Source: an uncultured Clostridia bacterium (GTDB taxonomy: Bacteria; Bacillota; Clostridia; Christensenellales; Pumilibacteraceae). Taken from it: a stretch of 64,000 nucleotides of DNA. Position numbers and translations under genes: made by a program. Below are positions 43,617 through 51,606 of the stretch, piece after piece (the stretch's first letter is position 1; every line of letters begins with the position of its first letter). The notes under the pieces were generated by a model. That model was not told the DNA's origin and did not search any database. It was given only the letters and a program-made list of their open reading frames with translations. The stretch lies in contig CAOJOK010000005.1 in the NCBI GenBank assembly GCA_948440265.1, forward strand, positions 16,171-80,170, written 5' to 3'.

Positions 43617-43632
43617 TTTCCTAAATTCTCTT
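43617..43632 (+). repeat. Right copy of 16-bp direct repeat (candidate attR)
   Basis: TTTCCTAAATTCTCTT is identical to 29138-29153 and lies 98 nt after the start of the last element gene and 78 nt before metA. Confidence 0.6.
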
Positions 43633-43648
43633 TGAACGGCGAAATATT

Positions 43649-43677
43649 TGACTTTACGGCGCTCTTTATTGTATTAT
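43649..43677 (+). promoter_or_regulatory. metA: Candidate metA promoter
   Basis: TTGACT (about 43648-43653), an 18-nt spacer and TATTAT (43672-43677). It lies between the candidate attR and metA. Confidence 0.5.
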
Positions 43678-43710
43678 ATAATGGAATTACTGTGTGAAAA
43701 GGAGAGAGTT

Positions 43711-44622
43711 ATGCCCGTAAAAATCGACCCCGATTTGCCTGCCGCGAAATTTCTCGACAGAGAGAATATATTCTATATGACCAACGAGCGCGCTCTTTCG
43801 CAGGAAATCCGTCCGCTGAAGATAGCCATACTCAATCTTATGCCGAACAAGGTTGCGACGGAAACACAGCTTTTGCGCCTTATCGGAAACACGCCGCTTC
43901 AGGTGGAGATTGTCCTTCTGCGCACCGCGAGCTATGACTCCAAGCACACCGACGAAGAATATTTGAAATCGTTTTATATGACTTTCGACGAAGCGATAGA
44001 GCGTCATTTGCGTTTCGACGGTCTTGTAATCACGGGCGCGCCCGTTGAGAAAATGGAGTTTTCGTCCGTTGCCTATTGGGATGAACTGCGGCGTATTCTC
44101 GATTGGGCAAAGACAAACGTCTATTCGTCGATGTACATTTGCTGGGCGGCGCAGGCGGCTATGTATTACCTTTACGGAATAGATAAATATCCGTTGAAAG
44201 AAAAGGCGTTCGGCGTTTTCAAACACAGGGTTTACAATAAAACAAATCCGCTTGTGCGCGGCTTCAACGACGAATTTGACGCTCCGCATTCGCGCTATAC
44301 CGAAGTTCGCCGAAAGGATGTGGAAAAGAGCGAACAGCTCGATATCCTTGCCGATTCGGAAGAAGTAGGGCTATATCTTGTCGGCAGTAAAGATTTCAGA
44401 CACGTGTTCGTTTTCGGTCACGGCGAGTACGACGTTGACACTCTCGATATGGAATACAAGCGCGATAAAGAACGCGGGCTTGACACGAAAAAGCCGCAGC
44501 ACTACTATAAAGACGGAAAGCCGAGTTTGACCTGGCGTTCGCACGAATCGCTTTTGATAAGCAATTGGCTGAATTACTGCGTATATCAAATGACGCCGTA
44601 TGATTTGACAGACTTGAAATAG
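43711..44622 (+). CDS. metA: Homoserine O-acetyltransferase, MetA type
   Basis: This 303-aa enzyme acylates homoserine in methionine synthesis. The catalytic cysteine (YICWAAQ), the histidine and glutamate of FGHGEYD and the oxyanion lysine in LMPNK are present. The position equivalent to E. coli Gly111 is a glutamate (GAPVE), the feature known to favour acetyl-CoA over succinyl-CoA. I start at ATG 43711 after AAAGGAGAG; the track start at 43648 adds an unlikely extension. Confidence 0.93.
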   Translation: MPVKIDPDLPAAKFLDRENIFYMTNERALSQEIRPLKIAILNLMPNKVATETQLLRLIGNTPLQVEIVLLRTASYDSKHTDEEYLKSFYMTFDEAIERHLRFDGLVITGAPVEKMEFSSVAYWDELRRILDWAKTNVYSSMYICWAAQAAMYYLYGIDKYPLKEKAFGVFKHRVYNKTNPLVRGFNDEFDAPHSRYTEVRRKDVEKSEQLDILADSEEVGLYLVGSKDFRHVFVFGHGEYDVDTLDMEYKRDKERGLDTKKPQHYYKDGKPSLTWRSHESLLISNWLNYCVYQMTPYDLTDLK

Positions 44623-44637
44623 GAGATTGCAGATAAA

Positions 44638-46050
44638 ATGAGAAGAACAAAAATAGTATGCACTTTGGGCCCGGCTACGGACAGCTATGCCACGATAAAG
44701 AAACTGATAAAAGCGGGAATGAATGTCGCGCGTCTGAATATGTCGCACGGCAGTCACGAAGAACACGCAAAGCGGATAGAACTCGTCAAAAAAGCCCGTG
44801 AAGAACTGGCTATGCCGGTGGCCATAATGGCGGATACGAAGGGACCCGAGATTCGCGTACGCACATTTAAAAACGGAATTGCGCACCTTAAAGAGGGCGG
44901 CGAGTTCACGCTTACGACGGAGGAGTGCGAGGGCGACGACAGCAGAGTGTCCGTATCTTTCAAGGAACTTCCCGAGTATGTAAAGTCCGGCGACCCTATC
45001 TTGATAAACGACGGAATAATAGAACTTTCCGCGCTGTCCGTTTCCGACACCGAAATCAAGTGCCGCGTCGTTTGCGGCGGAGAACTGACAAACAGAAAGA
45101 GCATAAACCTGCCGCGCACGGTAATCGATATGCCGTATATTTCCGAAGCGGATAAAAGCGACATACTGTTTGCGTTGAGCCAGGACGTCGACTATTTCGC
45201 GCTGTCGTTCGTACGGTGCGTGGAAGACGTGCGCACGGTCAAACAACTGCTTGCCACAAAGAACGTTTCCGACGTGCAGTTGATTGCAAAAATAGAGAAC
45301 AGGGAAGGCGTGAACAATTTCGAATCCATACTTGCCGAGTGCGACGGAGCAATGGTGGCGCGCGGCGATATGGGCGTGGAAATACCGTTCGAAGAACTGC
45401 CGGCAATACAGAAAGAAATGATAAAGACCTGCTATAAGGCAGGCAAAAAGGTCATAACGGCAACGCAGATGCTGGAATCTATGATAAACAATCCCAGACC
45501 CACGCGTGCGGAGATTTCCGACGTTGCCAACGCCATATACGACGGAACGTCGGCAACTATGCTGTCGGGAGAAACGGCGGCGGGAAAATATCCCGTGGAA
45601 GCCGTCAAGACTATGGCGAAAATTGCCGAGACGGCAGAAAACAGTATAAACTTCAAAAAGCGGTTTGTCGCGCTTAATGCGGAGATAAAGACGATAACCG
45701 ACGCCGTGTCGCATTCCACCTGTGCAGCGGCGTTCGACCTCGAAGCAAAGGCTATCATAACAGTATCGCAGTCCGGTTATACGGCGAGAAAGGTTTCGCG
45801 TTTCCGTCCGAGCGCGCCCATAATCGCCCCTACGACAAGCAGTAAGGCATATAATCAGCTGGCTATGAATTGGGGCGTAACGCCGACAATGGCGGCGCAC
45901 CAGAATAATTCCGACGACCTGTTCAAGCACTCCATACAGTGTGCGCTTTCGACGGGCATAGTCAAAAAAGGCGACCTTGTGGTTTTGACGGGCGGCGTGC
46001 CCGTAGGCATTTCGGGCAATACCGACACTATGAGAATAGAGATAATCTAA
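44638..46050 (+). CDS. pyk: Pyruvate kinase
   Basis: This 470-aa glycolytic enzyme converts phosphoenolpyruvate and ADP to pyruvate and ATP. Family motifs are TKIVCTLGPA, MNVARLNMSHG, ADTKGPEIR, the active-site lysine region LIAKIENREGV, MVARGDMGVEIP and the ATQMLESM region. It lacks the extra C-terminal PEP-utiliser domain of Bacillus Pyk, so it is the short form. It lies 15 nt after metA. Confidence 0.96.
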   Translation: MRRTKIVCTLGPATDSYATIKKLIKAGMNVARLNMSHGSHEEHAKRIELVKKAREELAMPVAIMADTKGPEIRVRTFKNGIAHLKEGGEFTLTTEECEGDDSRVSVSFKELPEYVKSGDPILINDGIIELSALSVSDTEIKCRVVCGGELTNRKSINLPRTVIDMPYISEADKSDILFALSQDVDYFALSFVRCVEDVRTVKQLLATKNVSDVQLIAKIENREGVNNFESILAECDGAMVARGDMGVEIPFEELPAIQKEMIKTCYKAGKKVITATQMLESMINNPRPTRAEISDVANAIYDGTSATMLSGETAAGKYPVEAVKTMAKIAETAENSINFKKRFVALNAEIKTITDAVSHSTCAAAFDLEAKAIITVSQSGYTARKVSRFRPSAPIIAPTTSSKAYNQLAMNWGVTPTMAAHQNNSDDLFKHSIQCALSTGIVKKGDLVVLTGGVPVGISGNTDTMRIEII

Positions 46051-46062
46051 TCGGAGAATGAG

Positions 46063-46737
46063 ATGAACAACAAGATATTGATTGTCGAAGACGACGCAAA
46101 AATTTCGCGGTTCGTATCGCTGGAACTGACGCACGAAGGCTATGAAACCGACGTTGTGGCGGACGGGCGCGTGGCTTTGGAAACGGCTCTCGAAAAGGAC
46201 TACGGTCTGATTATTCTGGACGTAATGCTGCCGTCGCTGAACGGCATAGAAGTGCTTCGTCGGTTGCGGCAGGTGAAGTCGACGCCGGTCATTATCCTGA
46301 CCGCGCGCGACCAGGTTATGGACAAAGTATCCGGACTGGACGTCGGTGCAAACGACTATATGACAAAGCCGTTCGCCATAGAAGAACTGCTGGCGAGAAT
46401 ACGCGCGAATTTGAGAAAGACGAGCGCGACGGGCGAAGTCATATCTATAGGCAAACTCGTCATCGACTGCGGCTCCGTTTCCGTTACATACGATTCTCAC
46501 CCCATAGAGCTGACAAAACGCGAGTTCGATTTGCTGACTTATCTGACGAGAAACCGCAATATAGTCGTGACGCGCGAACAGGCTCTCGACGCGGTGTGGG
46601 GATTCGAGTTCTACGGAAACACCAATGTCGTAGACGTTTACATTCGCTATTTGCGCAGTAAAATCGACGACGTGTATAATGTCGAACTTATTCAGACCGT
46701 GCGCGGCGCGGGCTATGTCATAAGAGACAAAGACTGA
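46063..46737 (+). CDS. OmpR/PhoB-family response regulator
   Basis: This 224-aa regulator has a receiver domain (VEDDAKISRFV; phospho-acceptor Asp in LIILDVMLPS near residue 52; VLRRLRQ; Lys in YMTKPF) and a winged-helix DNA-binding domain (ELTKREFDLLTYL, VDVYIRYLRSKID, VRGAGYVIR). Its stop overlaps the kinase start (TGATGC). The stimulus is unknown. Confidence 0.94.
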   Translation: MNNKILIVEDDAKISRFVSLELTHEGYETDVVADGRVALETALEKDYGLIILDVMLPSLNGIEVLRRLRQVKSTPVIILTARDQVMDKVSGLDVGANDYMTKPFAIEELLARIRANLRKTSATGEVISIGKLVIDCGSVSVTYDSHPIELTKREFDLLTYLTRNRNIVVTREQALDAVWGFEFYGNTNVVDVYIRYLRSKIDDVYNVELIQTVRGAGYVIRDKD

Positions 46738-47957
46738 TGCAGGAAAATATCGAAAAAGAAGAAAAGAAAGAAGACGCCGCCGTCACCATAAAGGAGATTA
46801 AGGACGAGGCGAAGCCGCAGGTTAAAAAGAAAAAACCTTGGTGGCTCATCACGCTTGCCGTGGTGTTTTTTCCGATAACGCCTTTTGTCCTGCTGTTCAA
46901 TCTCATATTCCGAAAAATCAAGCTGTCGATAACTACAAAGACGACAATCATATTCACCGTTCTTTTCGGCGTGCTCATAACCGTTTACGTTATATTCATA
47001 ATAACGAGCATAGAGAGCCAATTGAATTCTTCGTCTATGGCGGACGCCGAAGGTTTTTTGAGAAAGATGAAAATAACGTCCGTCGTGCTCGTCATAGTGT
47101 TCGTGGCGCTGGGCGCGGCTATAGGAAATATTTCCAGTCAGTATATGATGACGCCGCTTCGTCGAATGATAGACCAGATAGACAAGGTGGACGGGAACAA
47201 TCTTTCAATGCGTTTGGACGCAGTGGATTCGCAGGACGAATTGAACGAGCTCACGCAGCAGATAAACGAAATGCTTAACGAGTTGGAAAGCACGTTCGAA
47301 AGACAGTCGAATTTTATTTCGGACGCAAGCCACGAGCTTAAAACGCCGATATCGGTCATACAGGGATATGCGAATATGCTGAAACGGTGGGGAAAGTCTG
47401 ACCCTGCGCTATTAGACGAGAGCATAGACACTCTGCTTGCCGAAGCCGAAAATATGAAAAGAATAGTCGAGCAATTACTGCTGCTCGCCAAAATAGGCAA
47501 CCTGACTATGAACAAGACGCGCTTCGATATGACGGCGGTGATAAGAGAAGCCGTGGATAAATACCGAATTGCCGAGTTGAATAAAGAAATAGTATTTTCC
47601 GGCGATGAAGAAATCTGGGTGGAAACCGATAAAAATATGCTGGTGGAATCGGCTCGCGCGCTCATAGACAACGCGATAAAGTACACCCACGACAGCGGAC
47701 ACATAGAAGTCGGCTGTCGGCGAACGGACGACGGAGCGACGATTTTCGTCAAGGACAACGGAATAGGAATCTCTCCCGAAAATCTGACGCATATATTCGA
47801 ACGCTTCTATCGGTGCGATAAAGCAAGAGGCAGGGCGGCGGGTTCGAGCGGACTCGGACTTACGATAACCAAGTCCATTGTGGAAATGATGGGCGGCAAA
47901 ATCGAAGTGGAAAGCGTCGAAGGGGAAGGCAGTACGTTTAAGATTTTACTGCATTGA
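46737..47957 (+). CDS. Sensor histidine kinase
   Basis: This 406-aa kinase has a charged cytoplasmic N-terminus, two membrane helices (about residues 40-60 and 100-125, with a second helix pair around 65-90) and a HAMP-like segment (YMMTPLRRMIDQIDKVDGNNLSMRL). It also has the phospho-acceptor SHELKTPISVIQGY and an HATPase domain (N box DNAIKYTHDSG, G1 DNGIGISP, SSGLGLTITKSIVE). The extracytoplasmic loop is very short, so it probably senses the membrane or a partner protein. The lysine-rich N-terminal extension (EKEEKKEDAA) is unusual. Confidence 0.92.
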   Translation: MQENIEKEEKKEDAAVTIKEIKDEAKPQVKKKKPWWLITLAVVFFPITPFVLLFNLIFRKIKLSITTKTTIIFTVLFGVLITVYVIFIITSIESQLNSSSMADAEGFLRKMKITSVVLVIVFVALGAAIGNISSQYMMTPLRRMIDQIDKVDGNNLSMRLDAVDSQDELNELTQQINEMLNELESTFERQSNFISDASHELKTPISVIQGYANMLKRWGKSDPALLDESIDTLLAEAENMKRIVEQLLLLAKIGNLTMNKTRFDMTAVIREAVDKYRIAELNKEIVFSGDEEIWVETDKNMLVESARALIDNAIKYTHDSGHIEVGCRRTDDGATIFVKDNGIGISPENLTHIFERFYRCDKARGRAAGSSGLGLTITKSIVEMMGGKIEVESVEGEGSTFKILLH

Positions 47958-47976
47958 GTTTAAAGGAGATAGAAAA

Positions 47977-48666
47977 ATGGACGATATTTTCAGAGCGGTA
48001 AAGCCGTCGCTGAACGAGCAGGCGGTCAATTATAAAAACCCGACGGGCGTCAAGCGCGGCAGGAACAGGATAATACTTTCGGTCGGTTGTGTGTGCATAG
48101 CCGGACTGCTTGTCGGGACGGGAGTTTACTATACGTTGAGTCAAAATCTTGCGCTGGGAATAGTGCTGTTTTGCTGTGCGGCTGTGTATGTGTTCGGGTG
48201 CGTGGTGTACGCGATTGACGCCGCGCGGCTGTTAAAACGTCCGTACGCCGTTTTAATCGACGACAGGTATCTCATACTGCGCGAGAAAAACGATTATCTG
48301 CACTTGCCGCTGAATATGATGCGCAGACTGACGATTGACTGCGAAGGCATAGAAGCACAGCTTGTCGTGAACGCAAACGGCGGCTATGACGTGCTGATAA
48401 AAGGCGACACCTTGTATTATACGGTGGAGAAAGAACAGAACACAATCGGCTCTAAATATATGCGCAAAATAGCTTTCATACTGAACTGTCTTGCCATAGC
48501 TTCAGACGATAAAATCAATTACGGCGAACGCTATGACGAACTGCTTGCGTCGGAACACGTCGAAGCGGAAGGGGCCGCCGCAGGACTAAACAAGGAGCTT
48601 GACGAGTTATACCGAAAGTCGCAGGAAAACGAGAAGACCGAAACGGACGGCGGCGGGACTCAATAA
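47977..48666 (+). CDS. Membrane protein with PH-like cytoplasmic domain, 229 aa
   Basis: Two membrane helices (about residues 31-50 and 58-80) are followed by a soluble domain (YAVLIDDRYLILREKNDYLHLPLNMMRRL) that resembles the bacterial PH/YcxB-type domain pattern. The tail is acidic. It lies 19 nt after the kinase with AAAGGAG, so it belongs to the two-component operon. It may be an accessory component, but I do not recognise it. Confidence 0.55.
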   Translation: MDDIFRAVKPSLNEQAVNYKNPTGVKRGRNRIILSVGCVCIAGLLVGTGVYYTLSQNLALGIVLFCCAAVYVFGCVVYAIDAARLLKRPYAVLIDDRYLILREKNDYLHLPLNMMRRLTIDCEGIEAQLVVNANGGYDVLIKGDTLYYTVEKEQNTIGSKYMRKIAFILNCLAIASDDKINYGERYDELLASEHVEAEGAAAGLNKELDELYRKSQENEKTETDGGGTQ

Positions 48667-48738
48667 GGAACTCGACAGGGCGGCGGTGGAAAAAGGAACT
48701 AACAAAGATTTCTGAGTCGGAAAATAAATAGTCATTTT

Positions 48739-48819
48739 AAAGACTGCCAACGGATAAATAAAATGCACCCTGAAAGATTTATCGACTTTCGGGGTGCATT
48801 TTATAAGTCGACAGTCTTT
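48739..48819. terminator. Terminator complex after the two-component operon
   Basis: An inner 17-bp stem AAAATGCACCCTGAAAG / CTTTCGGGGTGCATTTT is nested in an outer AAAGACTG / CAGTCTTT stem. It ends in TTTT. Confidence 0.75.
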
Positions 48820-48846
48820 TGCGATGAGTATTTTTAAGAAAAAAAG

Positions 48847-49008
48847 TTGACAAATACCGAACTTTGTGTTACCTTGAATATGCTACACAATTAAATATTC
48901 GATAGGAGTGTCATAGCCAATATGTACTCTCCTTTTCCTATCGAATAATTGTGTAGCAGCAATCGTGGAGGTACTGTTGGGTGCGTCTCGATTGAGACGC
49001 ACTTTTTT
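48847..49008 (+). ncRNA. Candidate ncRNA with 23-bp interrupted hairpin and terminator
   Basis: A TTGACA box (48847-48852) with a weak -10 (TACCTT, spacer 17) precedes a long hairpin with left arm GCTACACAATTA-AAT-ATTCGATAGGA (48882-48907) and right arm TCCTATCGAATAATTGTGTAGC (48936-48957). It ends in a perfect terminator GTGCGTCTC-GATT-GAGACGCAC + T6 (48981-49008). No ORF lies in it. It could be a regulatory RNA of the following gene cluster or a MITE-like insertion. Confidence 0.5.
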
Positions 49009-49167
49009 ATGACCTACTATCTCACTTTTGGAATAGATTGAGAAAAGTTATGCTTTATAAAGTTACGAAAAATAAAAATTTTTCGAAAAAAGTTATCTTT
49101 GGGCAAGTTTTGTCCACTTTAAAATTGTATAATTATATAGAGAGTATTTAATTGCAGAAGGAGCGTT

Positions 49168-49512
49168 ATGAACATAGCAAAAAAATCTTTTATACTTTAT
49201 GTACTTAAAATGTTGAAACAAGGCTCATCGAGGGACCGACCCATTACATTTACCAATATGACGAAAGTAATGAATTCTATGGGAATTTCATGTACAAGAA
49301 AAACCGTAGGGAGAAATGTGGATTATCTTATAAAGTTCGGCTATCCTATTGTGCGCTTGCCGAGAGGTGGGTGCTATTACGAACAGCCGAAAAAAATATC
49401 TAAAAAGGATTTCGATACGCTCGTAAAGTTGGCTTGGTGGAATGAGGATAGATTTTCAGATAAAAACTTTATTGAAAACCTTAAATTATTGGAGCAAGAA
49501 TTCACTTTATAA
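49168..49512 (+). CDS. Winged-helix-like protein, 114 aa
   Basis: This is a basic protein whose pattern (FTNMTKVMNSMGISCTRKTVGRNVDYLIKFGYPIVRLPRGGCYYE) matches the N-terminal winged helix of WYL-type regulators, here without a WYL domain. It follows AAGGAG. The gene is AT-rich compared with flanking core genes. It is probably a DNA-binding regulator of the two genes downstream. Confidence 0.55.
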   Translation: MNIAKKSFILYVLKMLKQGSSRDRPITFTNMTKVMNSMGISCTRKTVGRNVDYLIKFGYPIVRLPRGGCYYEQPKKISKKDFDTLVKLAWWNEDRFSDKNFIENLKLLEQEFTL

Positions 49513-49549
49513 ACAAAATAAAAAACTTATACAACGGAGATGATATATA

Positions 49550-50689
49550 ATGAATGATTACGGTCGTATGACGAGTGGTTTGGCAAGAGAATATATGAAT
49601 TATGTGTATTCGTGTTCCGCCGATAGAAAAGAAGCAAGAAGTAAAATAGATAGGTTGTTGAACATCGCTGATGTTTTTGGATTTTCGTTTGACCAGTTGG
49701 CAGAAAACGTCGGCGCTATTGCAAATTTGTACGCAAAGATTTGCAATTTTTTAACAATGCAAGATGTCGATTATCGCCAAAAAAGAAGAAGGGTTTTGCT
49801 TGAGGCTCAATCGCATCGCATCGAAAAAGGTAAAATTTTTCGAGATAATGATTTGAATGTTTTTTGTAAAGATATATTTAATGAAAACACATCCGAGTAT
49901 TTTGGTAGTCGCGAATATTTTGATGAAAGAGCATATTTTAATTTTACGGAATTGAGAGATTTGCAGAAATTTATGAATCGGCAGGGCTTTTTTAACGTAT
50001 CGATACCATACGCCGAATTGCTGACCCGAAGTCAAATCAATGAAAAGTTTGTCGCTATGAGAGCCGATAAAGAAAAATACCCGTATAATTATATAGTTAA
50101 AGAGTATCGCTATCCCAGAAAAATAATTTTGAGAGATATGTGTCGTAGCATACATATATTTCGATGGAATAATCTGCCGGGTAAACATGTTTGTAAAGAG
50201 TGCGGAAAGGAATATGTAGGAGATGAGGGTTTGTATATTCAAAGGAATGTCTATTATGCTGGTTTGTGGCAGGACGTAAGCAAAGGTGTTTATATTGAAA
50301 CTGACGGATATTATGGCTTTTTCAATTTGTATAAAAAATTGTTTGATTCCGGTTTTGATGTGAAACTCGTATACAGATGCGAGAAATGCGCGGTGAAAGA
50401 AAGGAAGCCCTTTGTTGAATTTTGGTTTAAAGCAGTCGGCGATGAAAAATACACGGTTACATATCCGTATGACGATTATATCACGCATAGGTTCAATCAC
50501 GAGGAGGAAAAAAAGTTCAACGCAGTTATTTCCAATATTTATAAATTAAAAGCGAAGTGTATCGCAAACGATTATTATGCGGCGCGGGATTTTTTATGCG
50601 GTATTAAACCTGTGTTTGGAAGTATGGATGAACTAATGGAATCAAATAAAGATAAGGCAATTACTAAAATATTAGGTATTGAAAATTAA
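49550..50689 (+). CDS. Uncharacterised zinc-ribbon protein, 379 aa
   Basis: I do not recognise this protein. Its N-terminal third is helical and basic. Near residue 212 a CKECGKEYVG pair and near residue 278 a CEKC pair could form a zinc ribbon interrupted by an aromatic-rich insert (YIQRNVYYAGLWQDVSKGVYIETDGYYGFF). There is no signal peptide and no known catalytic motif. It follows AACGGAGAT and is AT-rich like its neighbours, which suggests horizontal transfer. Confidence 0.5.
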   Translation: MNDYGRMTSGLAREYMNYVYSCSADRKEARSKIDRLLNIADVFGFSFDQLAENVGAIANLYAKICNFLTMQDVDYRQKRRRVLLEAQSHRIEKGKIFRDNDLNVFCKDIFNENTSEYFGSREYFDERAYFNFTELRDLQKFMNRQGFFNVSIPYAELLTRSQINEKFVAMRADKEKYPYNYIVKEYRYPRKIILRDMCRSIHIFRWNNLPGKHVCKECGKEYVGDEGLYIQRNVYYAGLWQDVSKGVYIETDGYYGFFNLYKKLFDSGFDVKLVYRCEKCAVKERKPFVEFWFKAVGDEKYTVTYPYDDYITHRFNHEEEKKFNAVISNIYKLKAKCIANDYYAARDFLCGIKPVFGSMDELMESNKDKAITKILGIEN

Positions 50690-50707
50690 TATAAAGGAGA
50701 GTTTATA

Positions 50708-51157
50708 ATGAAAGTATTGAAAGTCGGTAACATATGGGAAGGTGACAGCCATGCCGATATGATTAACCAGGTTCTCGGGACTGATTACAAATCCTATATG
50801 AAATGTTATGTTCCGCTTGCGCCGATTAACGGCATAAAAACGATAGCATGGTTTGTTTATATGGACGGTAGCGTTCATGGGCATACTGTCGATTACTTAT
50901 GGGTGAACAATCTTTCCAAGGACGGAAAAGAGATAGTGGAACGTTGTGTTAGCACCGATAAAAGTTATGTTCAAAAGGTTGCCGAGAATAAGCAGAATGT
51001 TGTAGCGTTTCAGTTGGACCCACACAACACGGGAAAAAGAGCGGATAAGTATAAGTGTAAGTTTGTCGGAGTGTTCGAACAGCAATGCTACGACAGAAAG
51101 AATCTGGAAAGAGTTTATAAACGCATATCCGATACATATGTTTTGGAGAACGAATAA
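50708..51157 (+). CDS. Uncharacterised protein, 149 aa
   Basis: This is an alpha/beta-looking soluble protein that starts after AAAGGAGAG, 18 nt behind the 379-aa gene. A DGSVHGHTVDY stretch and a late HNTGKRADKYKCKFVGVF stretch may be functional, but they match nothing I know. It is the third member of the AT-rich cassette. Confidence 0.5.
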   Translation: MKVLKVGNIWEGDSHADMINQVLGTDYKSYMKCYVPLAPINGIKTIAWFVYMDGSVHGHTVDYLWVNNLSKDGKEIVERCVSTDKSYVQKVAENKQNVVAFQLDPHNTGKRADKYKCKFVGVFEQQCYDRKNLERVYKRISDTYVLENE

Positions 51158-51186
51158 AATTCCCGTCGAAACGCATACGAAATTCC

Positions 51187-51215
51187 TTGCAAAAAATAAA
51201 TAGTTGTGTTATAAT
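51187..51215 (+). promoter_or_regulatory. rpsF: Promoter of rpsF-ssb-rpsR
   Basis: TTGCAA (51187-51192), a 17-nt spacer and TATAAT (51210-51215) lie 79 nt before rpsF. Confidence 0.72.
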
Positions 51216-51217
51216 AA

Positions 51218-51285
51218 ATAAGCCTTGATATAAAGTCAAGGCTTATTCCTTGCTCTCTTTGGAGAGCTGTCAAAACCATAAGGAG
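51218..51285 (+). promoter_or_regulatory. rpsF: Structured 5' leader of rpsF
   Basis: Two stems are visible: AAGCCTTGA / TCAAGGCTT, then GCTCTC-TTTG-GAGAGC, followed by the RBS AAGGAGG. rpsF leaders in many bacteria carry an S6:S18-binding element for autoregulation. I see plausible stems but could not confirm the consensus. Confidence 0.45.
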
Positions 51286-51293
51286 GTATTATT

Positions 51294-51581
51294 ATGAATA
51301 AGTACGAGGTTCTTTACATTCTCAAAGCGTCGCTTACCGACGACGAGATAACCGCAATCACCGAAAAGTATGCGGAGCTTGTCAAAAGCAACGGCGGCGA
51401 AGTCGAGAAAGTGGACAAGTGGGGCATCAAGCGTTTCGCATATCCCATTAAGTTCAAAACGGAAGGCTACTACGTTCTTATGACGTACACCGCGCCTGCC
51501 GATTTGCCGAAAGAAATGGAAAGGCAAATGGGCATATCGGACGACGTGTACCGTTTTATGACGACGAAAGCCATAGCTTGA
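51294..51581 (+). CDS. rpsF: 30S ribosomal protein S6
   Basis: This is the 95-aa ribosomal protein S6, part of the platform of the small subunit and partner of S18. The start MNKYEVLYILKASLTDDEI, the EKVDKWGIKRFAYPIKFKTEGYYVLM segment and a short C-terminus match the family. It is in the classical rpsF-ssb-rpsR operon. Confidence 0.97.
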   Translation: MNKYEVLYILKASLTDDEITAITEKYAELVKSNGGEVEKVDKWGIKRFAYPIKFKTEGYYVLMTYTAPADLPKEMERQMGISDDVYRFMTTKAIA

Positions 51582-51606
51582 CGAACGATAAGAGAGGTAA
51601 AGTATT

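Larger units (their letters stand above)
29138..43632. mobile_element. Inovirus-like (filamentous phage-like) integrated element, 14.5 kb
   Basis: The region between the 16-bp repeats carries an IS30-type transposase, a HUH Rep, a membrane-bound Zot/pI-like ATPase, a secreted and C-terminally anchored protein, other single-span membrane proteins, many tiny genes, hairpin-rich non-coding regions and almost uniform minus-strand transcription. No relaxase, VirB4, terminase, portal or tailed-phage gene is seen. The gene set fits the inoviruses described in diverse bacteria. A clear major coat gene was not identified, so a rolling-circle plasmid-like element remains possible. Confidence 0.6.
48667..49167. 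other. 501-bp gene-free region
   Basis: It holds the operon terminator (48739-48819), the hairpin RNA candidate (48847-49008) and an AT-rich leader before the 114-aa gene. A TATAAT at 49128-49133 lies 34 nt before that gene; no matching -35 box was seen. Confidence 0.6.

Noticed and set aside
29138-43632. Interpretation as an integrative conjugative element
   Set aside because: No relaxase, VirB4, VirD4 or tyrosine/serine integrase was found. Only the small accessory genes resemble those of ICEs.
44371-46500. 709-aa minus-strand ORF
   Set aside because: It lies opposite metA, pyk and the response regulator. It is an antisense shadow due to codon bias, as are 5071-6393 and 23180-24760.
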